NCBI GenBank assembly: GCA_002362575.1
Contig: DEUM01000054.1
Span: 1-20,500, forward strand
Reading direction: 5' to 3'
Source: Lachnoclostridium sp. UBA3262
GTDB taxonomy: Bacteria > Bacillota > Clostridia > Lachnospirales > Lachnospiraceae
Length of the DNA: 20,500 bases
The notes beneath the pieces were generated by a model. It worked only from the letters and a program-made list of their open reading frames with translations, was not told the origin of the DNA and made no database searches. Below, piece after piece: positions 15,020-20,500 of the stretch (position 1 is the first letter of the stretch; every line of letters begins with the position of its first letter). The position numbers were made by a program, and so were the translations under genes.

Positions 15020-15420
15020 TAGCCTGACGATATCAAGTCGAAACCATGATGATTACTTACCCTTTATGCTGTTAAGGCGGCGAGTATCCTATGGTTTCTT
15101 GCCGTTATATCACTCCCCGAAAAATATTGTTTCTCTTGTTTACAAATACGCCGCCCGAGCATTGTCTGAGATGTCTGCTGTCACTTTACCTGCCTTTTGA
15201 CAGTGCGTTTTCACTAAAGCCGCCAAAAGGCAGGTAAAGCGACAATGCAGACAGCGAGTTTTGCGAAGGGCGACGGAATGTTTTTGTAAACAAGGAGACA
15301 ATTTATTTTTCGCTGGGAGTGATATCCCGGCAAGAAACGGTAGGATATCCGCCGCATAACCGCAAAGGATTAAGCAATTGCCTTGTGTCGAAAGGGATTC
15401 GACCTGATATCATCAGGCTA
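15020..15420. repeat. 401-bp imperfect palindromic element with 23-bp terminal inverted repeats
   Basis: This noncoding element fills almost all of the 459-bp gap between zapA and the U32 gene. The ends are inverted repeats: 15020-15042 and 15398-15420 match at 21 of 23 positions, both opening TAGCCTGA. Similarity continues inward along both arms: GGCGG-GTATCCTA, GTTTCTTGCC, ATATCACTCCC, CTTGTTTACAAA. It ends in a perfect 16-bp stem CTTTACCTGCCTTTTG (15184-15199) against 15224-15239 around a 24-nt loop. Smaller local hairpins also exist: GAAACCAT/ATGGTTTC (15040-15047 with 15091-15098) in the left arm, and GTCGAA/TTCGAC (15387-15403) in the right arm. No ORF of note lies inside. It could be a MITE-like mobile element with a TA target duplication or a large structured RNA. 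A second copy of the left arm is at 20397. Confidence 0.85.
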
Positions 15421-15428
15421 AACGCCAG

Positions 15429-15454
15429 CAAAGAAGGACTGCTATTCGCAGTCC
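15429..15454 (-). terminator. Terminator of the zapA transcript
   Basis: A perfect 7-bp hairpin GGACTGC/GCAGTCC (15436-15442 with 15448-15454) with a 5-nt loop, starting 9 nt after the zapA stop. On the minus strand it is followed by TTCTTTGC. The short T-rich tail suggests moderate strength. It separates zapA from the palindromic element and the U32 operon. Confidence 0.7.
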
Positions 15455-15462
15455 CCATATTG

Positions 15463-15867
15463 TTACTTTCTCTGTTTTAATCTGGTTTCCAGCTCAATTA
15501 TCTTTTTTTCCGCCTTCTCCAGTGAGTCCTCCAGTTCATCCGTTTTACTTTCCTGCTTCTTGATGGTTTCCTTTAAGTCAATAATCTCATGCTTCATCTC
15601 AAGCACCATCTTATCCTTTAGCTCATTCTCACTCTTATACTCACTCGCTTTTTTCTTTGTCTTATAATAATCATCTGCAATATTTATGGCAAGCAAAACA
15701 TTCCTCAAATCCAAATCAAGTCTGCGGTAATAATCCTTCTTCTTAAATTCAGTAAATTTCCGGTTAATATAGGCAGCTATCTGCTGTAAATATTCATCGC
15801 TCTCAAAGCCGCATATTGTATATTTTCTGCCATCAATCAGCACATCCGTATCGTTCATATTTTTCAT
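15463..15867 (-). CDS. zapA: Cell division protein ZapA
   Basis: A 134-residue cytoplasmic protein that bundles FtsZ filaments at the division site. The N-terminal ZapA domain (about 6-70) shows VLIDGRKYTICGFESDEYLQQIAAYINRK, typical of the family. The long C-terminal part (about 75-132) is a strongly charged heptad-like coiled coil (DLKETIKKQESKTDELEDSLEKAEKK), which mediates dimer and tetramer formation and is somewhat longer than in many homologs. ATG 15867 has GAGGTGA 4-7 nt upstream. It follows ruvB by 55 bp and has its own promoter with an embedded palindrome. Position between ruvB and the U32 peptidase is common in clostridia (established gene order, from memory). Confidence 0.92.
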   Translation of the reverse strand: MKNMNDTDVLIDGRKYTICGFESDEYLQQIAAYINRKFTEFKKKDYYRRLDLDLRNVLLAINIADDYYKTKKKASEYKSENELKDKMVLEMKHEIIDLKETIKKQESKTDELEDSLEKAEKKIIELETRLKQRK

Positions 15868-15897
15868 TTGCTCACCTCATCCAATTTCTTTGTCAAC

Positions 15898-15926
15898 AGT
15901 ATACATGATATATCATGTTTCGTCAA
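15898..15926 (-). promoter_or_regulatory. zapA promoter with palindrome in its spacer
   Basis: On the minus strand, -35 TTGACG (15921-15926), 17-bp spacer, -10 TATACT (15898-15903). The -35 box overlaps the ruvB stop codon (15923-15925). Almost the whole spacer is the 16-bp palindrome described separately. Confidence 0.7.
15903..15918. promoter_or_regulatory. 16-bp perfect palindrome, candidate operator
   Basis: ACATGATATATCATGT equals its own reverse complement and occupies the spacer between the -35 and -10 boxes of the zapA promoter. That is a classic repressor or MerR-type activator position. It does not match the Gram-positive LexA consensus (GAAC-N4-GTTC), so SOS control is not supported. 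The binding protein is unknown. Confidence 0.55.
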
Positions 15927-16915
15927 ATTTGCAATCCGAAATGTGCATAGGTTTTTTCTGTCACTATCCGTCCTCTCGGCGTCCTTGCAATAAGTCCGTT
16001 TTGTATCAGATAAGGCTCATAGACATCCTCAATCGTGCCACTGTCCTCGCCGATACTTGCCGCCAGCGTATCAAGCCCAACCGGGCCGCCGCCAAATTTA
16101 TCTATCATTGACATTAGAATATCACGGTCCGTATTGTCTAGCCCTAGTTTGTCCACTTCCAAAAGGTCAAGGGCAAAATTTGCAACCTTCAGAGTAATCG
16201 CACCGTCGTATTTGACCTGTGCAAAATCTCTTACTCTCTTTAACAAACGGTTGGCAAGTCGCGGTGTCCCTCTGGAACGTCTGGCGATTTCCACTGCTCC
16301 CTGCTCGTCTATTTCTACCCTGAATACCTGCGCTGAACGCTTAATAATTTCCGTTAATTCCTCGACCGTGTAAAATTCCAGCCGGTGAACTACCCCGAAG
16401 CGGTCCCTCAGTGGCGCCGTCAACATTCCTGCCCGCGTCGTAGCTCCGACAAGTGTAAATTTGGGAAGGTCAAGACGGATACTTCTCGCCGAAGCCCCTT
16501 TCCCAATCACTATATCAATGACATAATCTTCCATTGCCGGGTAGAGAACCTCCTCTACCTGTCGGTTCAGACGGTGGATTTCATCGACAAAGAGTAAATC
16601 CCCATCCTGAAGATTGTTTAGGATAGAAGCCATTTCCCCTGGTTTCTCAATCGCCGGACCGGAAGTTATTTTCAGGTTTACATCCATTTCATTAGCAATG
16701 ATTCCCGCTAATGTCGTCTTGCCAAGCCCCGGCGGTCCATACAGGAGTACATGGTCCAGTGCTTCCCCTCTGGCACGCGCCGCTTCGATATAGACTTTTA
16801 AATTTTCTTTTGCCTTTGTCTGACCTATGTAATCCGTCAGAAATTTAGGCCTCAGGCTATTTTCAATTTTATAGTCTTCCTCCATAATATCGGTGGATAT
16901 CACTCGCTTTTCCAT
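15923..16915 (-). CDS. ruvB: Holliday junction branch migration DNA helicase RuvB
   Basis: A 330-residue AAA+ motor that, with RuvA, drives Holliday junction migration in recombination and repair. The start is placed at ATG 16915 (MEKRVIST), which matches the usual family N-terminus. An in-frame ATG at 16930 would add five residues but abuts an AAAGGA with no spacing; neither start has an ideal ribosome site. Motifs from 16915: Walker A GPPGLGKT at 60-67, Walker B LLFVDEIH at 107-114, sensor 1 VGATTRAG at 156-163 and arginine finger RDRFG at 170-174. A winged-helix C-terminus follows (GGGPVGLDTLAASIGEDSGTIEDVYEPYL). It lies 4-19 nt after ruvA depending on the start, so the pair is cotranscribed and probably translationally coupled. 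Confidence 0.97.
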   Translation of the reverse strand: MEKRVISTDIMEEDYKIENSLRPKFLTDYIGQTKAKENLKVYIEAARARGEALDHVLLYGPPGLGKTTLAGIIANEMDVNLKITSGPAIEKPGEMASILNNLQDGDLLFVDEIHRLNRQVEEVLYPAMEDYVIDIVIGKGASARSIRLDLPKFTLVGATTRAGMLTAPLRDRFGVVHRLEFYTVEELTEIIKRSAQVFRVEIDEQGAVEIARRSRGTPRLANRLLKRVRDFAQVKYDGAITLKVANFALDLLEVDKLGLDNTDRDILMSMIDKFGGGPVGLDTLAASIGEDSGTIEDVYEPYLIQNGLIARTPRGRIVTEKTYAHFGLQI

Positions 16916-16934
16916 CTTACTAATAACCATTCCT

Positions 16935-17540
16935 TTACAGATTCTTTAAACTTTGTTTCAATATATCCTCTACCGTCATATCCGGTGTGGCATTTACTTT
17001 TCTTACCGCCGTCGTTGCTTCCGTAGCGGAATAACCAAGTGCAGTCAATGCCTGAATCGCATCGTCTCTGGCAGCACTCTCCCCGTCCGTCTTCCGGTTT
17101 TCGTCCGGGGAATCCATTCCCCTCTCCAGCATATCTTCCAAATGACACTTATCCTTCAGCTCCAGAATCAGCTTGCTTGCTGTCTTTGCCCCGATTCCCG
17201 GCGCTTTTGAAATACTTTTCGCATCGTCAGACAATATGGCAAAGCGAAGTGTATCAGCATCCATGACTGACAAAATGCCCAGTGCACCTTTTGGTCCGAT
17301 TCCGCTGACCGTAATTAAAAGCTTGAACATATCCAATTCGTCCCGTGTCAAAAAGCCATATAACTGTAATACATCCTCTCTGACATATGTATAGGTATAA
17401 ATCTTTACCTCATTCCCCACCTGTGGCAGTGCGCCTGCGACCGAACCCGGCACGAAAATTTCAAATCCTATTCCATTTTTTTCTACAACAATCCGGTCTT
17501 CTGACACCGTATCTAAAATCCCTTTAACAAAAGCAATCAT
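16935..17540 (-). CDS. ruvA: Holliday junction branch migration protein RuvA
   Basis: A 201-residue protein that binds four-way DNA junctions as a tetramer and loads RuvB. Domain I is an OB fold (1-65, MIAFVKGILDTV...GIGFEIFVPGS). Domain II holds two helix-hairpin-helix motifs (VSGIGPKGALGIL about 78-90; SKAPGIGAKTASKLILELKDK 111-131). An acidic flexible linker (about 135-157) leads to domain III (about 157-200), which touches RuvB. Length is typical. ATG 17540 is preceded by AAGGAAAGGG. It lies 18 bp after cls and directly before ruvB, implying a cls-ruvA-ruvB transcript. Confidence 0.97.
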   Translation of the reverse strand: MIAFVKGILDTVSEDRIVVEKNGIGFEIFVPGSVAGALPQVGNEVKIYTYTYVREDVLQLYGFLTRDELDMFKLLITVSGIGPKGALGILSVMDADTLRFAILSDDAKSISKAPGIGAKTASKLILELKDKCHLEDMLERGMDSPDENRKTDGESAARDDAIQALTALGYSATEATTAVRKVNATPDMTVEDILKQSLKNL

Positions 17541-17558
17541 TTCCGTTCCCTTTCCTTC

Positions 17559-19142
17559 TTACACAAGCGTATCAAACACGTGAAGCACATGCTGCGTTAT
17601 TTTCCGTTTTAACGGGCGGTTCTTCCACTCCTCATACAAAATTTCCCGGCTTTCCTTCATTGTCTTTTCAAAATCGTTCATCACCGACTTTAAGAACTCC
17701 TCGTCATAAACCCAGACGCCGTTCTCATAATGCAGATAAAAGCTGCGGTAATCCATATTTATCGTTCCGACAATGGCACAATGCTCATTCATCACTACTT
17801 TGGAGTGTATAAAGCCCGGCAGATACTCATAAATGCGAACGCCATTTTTCAGCAGAATCCCATAGTTAAATTCGGTCATCAGCTTAATGTGCTTCTTATC
17901 CGGTATATACGGCGTAATGATTCGGACGTCCACACCTCGTCTGGTCGCTTCTAACAGGGTGGAAATCATAAACTCCTCAAGAATCAGATACGGCGTCATA
18001 ATATACATAATGCGTCCGGCATAATTTATCATCTGCCTATACATATTTCCTACAAAGGAGGTTGTATTCAGCGCCGGCCCATCCCTTAAAATATGACAGT
18101 ACATATCCGTCTCAGGAAATTTCTGCGTCGGACGGTATTTATCATAGTCTTCTTCATCCTTTCCGGCACATACCGTCCACATTTCCAGAAACGTGACGGT
18201 CATTCCCCAGACAGCATCCCCTGTCATCCGTATACCGGAATCCTTCCATACACCGAACCGCTCAACAAGGTTCGCATACTCATCCGCAATATTAAACCCT
18301 CCGGTATAAGAAATGTCTCCATCAATTACGATAATTTTCTGATGATTCCTAAAGTTCATAAACAGCTTGCTGGCATACTTATGAATCGGGTTAAAAATCT
18401 CCACCTGAAATCCCTCTGCGCGCAGGTTTGAGGCAAAATCCTTCCCTGTACGCAAAAGAGCGCCAAAATCATCATAGAGGAACCGTACCTCCACTCCGTC
18501 ATCTATTTTGCGTTTCAATATTTCATGCAGCTTATCCCAAAGTGCACCTTCTGCCACAATAAAAAATTCAATAAATATAAACCTCTCGGCTCTTTCCAAA
18601 TCAACAAAAATATCCTCGAAGGCATCCTCACCAAAATCATAGTATTTTGCCTGATTATTCTTATACAGCGGCGAACCTTCTGCCTGCATATACCTTGACA
18701 TGCGGGAAGTAACCGGATGACGTGAGATAAATTCTTCTGATACCCCCGGTTTCTGTGATAAATTTTCATCAACCTTTTTTATCTGTGTGGCAATACGGTA
18801 ATTCAGCTTATTTTTCTTTCCCACCTTTCCCCACAAAGCAAACATAATATATCCCGATATCGGCAACACCACAATAATACACAGCCATGCAAATTTGTAT
18901 GACATACTATGGCTGTCATTCGTCAGCGCAAGAACTGCGAAGACACCGAAAATTTCCATTGCAATATAAAACCATGTGGAATACTGGCGCAGTAAAAACG
19001 GCAGTATAATAATCACCGCAAATTGAAAAATTACCAGCAGCGCTACAATAAATGCCCGTATAAATCCACTTAAACTATTTTGAACACGCCCTTTTAATCC
19101 CTTTAAATGATTCAGGCTCTTCCTTTTTTCATGGGTATACAC
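17559..19142 (-). CDS. cls: Cardiolipin synthase (phospholipase D family)
   Basis: A 527-residue membrane enzyme that condenses phosphatidylglycerol into cardiolipin. The start chosen is GTG 19142, 6 nt after GGAGG; a TTG at 19160 also opens the frame. A basic N-terminus is followed by hydrophobic segments at about 25-55, 57-75 and 84-105, then two PLD domains. The first HKD motif is complete: HQKIIVIDGDISYTGGFN with His267, Lys269 and Asp274. The second reads HSKVVMNEHCAIVGTINMD, with His446 and Lys448 but Glu453 where Asp is usual; the GTINMDYRS that follows is standard. Residues are counted from the GTG start. It is the first gene of the cls-ruvA-ruvB run, and its promoter overlaps that of the divergent exonuclease gene. 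Confidence 0.93.
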   Translation of the reverse strand: MYTHEKRKSLNHLKGLKGRVQNSLSGFIRAFIVALLVIFQFAVIIILPFLLRQYSTWFYIAMEIFGVFAVLALTNDSHSMSYKFAWLCIIVVLPISGYIMFALWGKVGKKNKLNYRIATQIKKVDENLSQKPGVSEEFISRHPVTSRMSRYMQAEGSPLYKNNQAKYYDFGEDAFEDIFVDLERAERFIFIEFFIVAEGALWDKLHEILKRKIDDGVEVRFLYDDFGALLRTGKDFASNLRAEGFQVEIFNPIHKYASKLFMNFRNHQKIIVIDGDISYTGGFNIADEYANLVERFGVWKDSGIRMTGDAVWGMTVTFLEMWTVCAGKDEEDYDKYRPTQKFPETDMYCHILRDGPALNTTSFVGNMYRQMINYAGRIMYIMTPYLILEEFMISTLLEATRRGVDVRIITPYIPDKKHIKLMTEFNYGILLKNGVRIYEYLPGFIHSKVVMNEHCAIVGTINMDYRSFYLHYENGVWVYDEEFLKSVMNDFEKTMKESREILYEEWKNRPLKRKITQHVLHVFDTLV

Positions 19143-19194
19143 TTTTTTCCTCCAATCCAAAGCTTCCTTCTGCCACTTATTGGCACTAAAAAGT

Positions 19195-19221
19195 ATTGTA
19201 CCATATTTTTAGGATTTGCAA
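19195..19221 (-). promoter_or_regulatory. Candidate cls promoter
   Basis: On the minus strand, -35 TTGCAA (19216-19221), 15-bp spacer, -10 TACAAT (19195-19200). The spacer is short, but the hexamers are good. TTGCAA is self-complementary and also serves the opposite promoter. Confidence 0.5.
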
Positions 19222-19243
19222 CATACTTTTTTTGAGGTATACT
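19216..19243 (+). promoter_or_regulatory. Candidate promoter of the exonuclease-like gene
   Basis: -35 TTGCAA (19216-19221), 16-bp spacer, -10 TATACT (19238-19243). Start point near 19250, giving a leader of about 58 nt before the ATG at 19308. It shares its -35 with the divergent cls promoter, so the two should compete for polymerase. Confidence 0.6.
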
Positions 19244-19307
19244 ATTCTTGTACGACAAATCAGTTGGCACTGCTATTTACAATCGCACAGCAAGGGGGAT
19301 AAATCAA

Positions 19308-20399
19308 ATGAAGCGCATCGAAACAAAACTAGATATTGATACATCACTCCAGAAAAATATTCTCGCCTGCCTTCCCTGTCCGGCAGATAAAGCCTGTTTT
19401 TTTGATATTGAGACGACAGGACTGTCCCCTCAGATTTCCTCTCTTTATCTGATTGGCGCCGCCTATGTAAAGGATGATTCCTTTTATCTTACCCAATGGT
19501 TTGCAGACGATTATATCAGCGAAAAAGAAATCCTCTCCTCCTTTGCCGAGTTTTCTTCTGCCTTCTGCACCTTCGTACACTATAACGGCGCCACCTTTGA
19601 TGTTCCATACCTTGAGAAAAAATATATTTCCCACAAGCTTTTCTCCCCGTTTGGTGGCAGGGAAAGTCTTGATATATACAGACTGGTAAAAAAGAAAAAG
19701 AATTTATTTAAAACACCGGATATGAAACTTCAGACAATGGAAAAATTACTGTGTTTCCAGAGAAATGACCAATTTACGGGCAAAGACTGTATTGAGCTGT
19801 ACACGGAGTTTATGCAGAAAAAATTCTTTCGGGATGAGAAAGCGGAGCTTTTAAAAAACAATCTGCTCCTCCACAACCATGATGACCTTGTCGGGACTCT
19901 TTTTTGCACGCAGTTATTGACATACTCTGTCTATACGCCCGTTTCACCTGTCTGGCGCAAAGAAAATGAAATCCTGCATATTCAGGACTCGGCAGCGCTT
20001 CCCTACCCTGTAAGCGGGCGATATGAAAAGGACGGCGTATTTTTTTCTTTCCATGAACATCAGATAGCCCTGCAGATTCCTCTCTATAAGGGCACTTTGT
20101 ACCATTTTTTCAAAGATTACAAAAATTATTTCTATCTTCCGGAAGAAGATATGGCAGTACATAAAAGTGTCGGTACCTATGTGGACGCCGCACACCGCGA
20201 GAAGGCAACTGCATCCAACTGTTATGTAAAAAAAACGGGAACTTTTTTCCCTCTGCCCAAAAAATTTTCTGCGCCGGAGCTACCTCATTTTAAAAAAACA
20301 AGAAGGGATTCCGTTTCCTATCTGTATATCGAAGATGAGAAACCGATACCCCTTACCAAGAAAATCCTTGCCGACTATATCAACCGGCTGCTGTCATAG
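19308..20399 (+). CDS. DEDD-type exonuclease-like protein (YprB / RNase_H_2 domain)
   Basis: A 363-residue cytoplasmic protein. The start chosen is ATG 19308 behind AAGGGGGAT; an in-frame TTG at 19248 lacks a good ribosome site and lies at the predicted transcription start. Residues about 28-205 form an RNase H-like 3'-5' exonuclease domain. Acidic metal-binding residues are in FFDIETTGL (Asp33, Glu35), HYNGATFDVPYLEKK (Asp98) and LLHNHDDLVGT (Asp192/193, with His189 and His191 beside them). This pattern matches the YprB-like family (RNase_H_2). The C-terminal 150 residues are lysine- and aromatic-rich, with no domain I recognise. Substrate is unknown; DNA or RNA end processing is inferred. 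It is the only protein gene on the plus strand. Its stop codon is the first three bases of the repeat copy at 20397. Confidence 0.82.
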   Translation: MKRIETKLDIDTSLQKNILACLPCPADKACFFDIETTGLSPQISSLYLIGAAYVKDDSFYLTQWFADDYISEKEILSSFAEFSSAFCTFVHYNGATFDVPYLEKKYISHKLFSPFGGRESLDIYRLVKKKKNLFKTPDMKLQTMEKLLCFQRNDQFTGKDCIELYTEFMQKKFFRDEKAELLKNNLLLHNHDDLVGTLFCTQLLTYSVYTPVSPVWRKENEILHIQDSAALPYPVSGRYEKDGVFFSFHEHQIALQIPLYKGTLYHFFKDYKNYFYLPEEDMAVHKSVGTYVDAAHREKATASNCYVKKTGTFFPLPKKFSAPELPHFKKTRRDSVSYLYIEDEKPIPLTKKILADYINRLLS

Positions 20400-20500
20400 C
20401 TTGACGGTATCCAGCTGAATCCATGATAATCACTTAATCCTTTATGCTGTTAAGGCGGCGAGTATCCTATGGTTTTTTGCCTTTATATCATTCCCCGAAA
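20397..20500 (+). repeat. Second copy (left arm) of the palindromic element, cut by window edge
   Basis: From TAGC at 20397 the sequence follows the left arm of the element at 15020 in the same orientation, with about a dozen differences over 104 bp by eye. A 37-bp block is identical (20439-20475 and 15061-15097). The local stem CCAT/ATGG is kept (20421-20424 with 20469-20472). The copy begins at the stop codon of the exonuclease-like gene and runs past the window end, so its right arm is not seen. Confidence 0.85.

Noticed and set aside
15020..15420. Insertion sequence, group II intron or CRISPR explanation for the element
   Set aside because: There is no transposase or reverse transcriptase ORF, no domain V-like hairpin, and no regularly spaced short repeats.
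15903..15918. LexA/SOS box near ruvB
   Set aside because: The palindrome lacks the GAAC-N4-GTTC core. No SOS-like box is seen upstream of cls or ruvA either.

Overview
The window reads as a chromosomal segment of a low-to-mid GC Gram-positive anaerobe, most likely a Lachnospiraceae-type Clostridia. This is inferred from AGGAGG-type ribosome sites, secreted BspA-like leucine-rich-repeat proteins, a clostridial cls-ruvA-ruvB-zapA-U32 peptidase-ftsW-pbp gene order, and a class II tRNA-Leu without encoded CCA. No species is claimed. Almost every gene lies on the minus strand. The exceptions are tRNA-Leu and the exonuclease-like gene at the right end.

Layout from left to right. 1-754 is the N-terminal part of a secreted surface protein with a hexapeptide-repeat stalk. 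848-3142 is a two-gene polar amino acid ABC transporter operon with a fused binding protein-permease. 3205-3383 is tRNA-Leu(CAA), with its own promoter and a terminator shared with the next gene. 3387-7847 holds a secreted LRR protein, an unusual XRE regulator with a C-terminal domain resembling the flagellar/type III export protein FlhA, and a secreted LRR/Big_2/transglutaminase protein. 7893-9341 is a two-domain polyphosphate:AMP phosphotransferase (PPK2 class). 9445-9891 is a Nudix hydrolase.

9958-15003 is a tightly overlapping U32 peptidase-FtsW/RodA-class B PBP operon (septum or side-wall peptidoglycan synthesis). 15463-19142 is cls-ruvA-ruvB-zapA: cardiolipin synthase, the Holliday junction motor, and a Z-ring protein behind its own promoter. 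A DEDD-type exonuclease-like gene diverges from cls at 19308-20399.

The only gene-free stretch over 300 bp (15004-15462) is filled by a 401-bp, imperfectly palindromic element with 23-bp terminal inverted repeats. A second copy of its left arm starts exactly at the stop codon of the last gene (20397) and runs off the window. This dispersed noncoding element and the XRE-FlhA-C fusion are the two observations most worth follow-up. Promoters and terminators were assigned by eye from -35/-10 hexamers, spacing and hairpins, so they are predictions.
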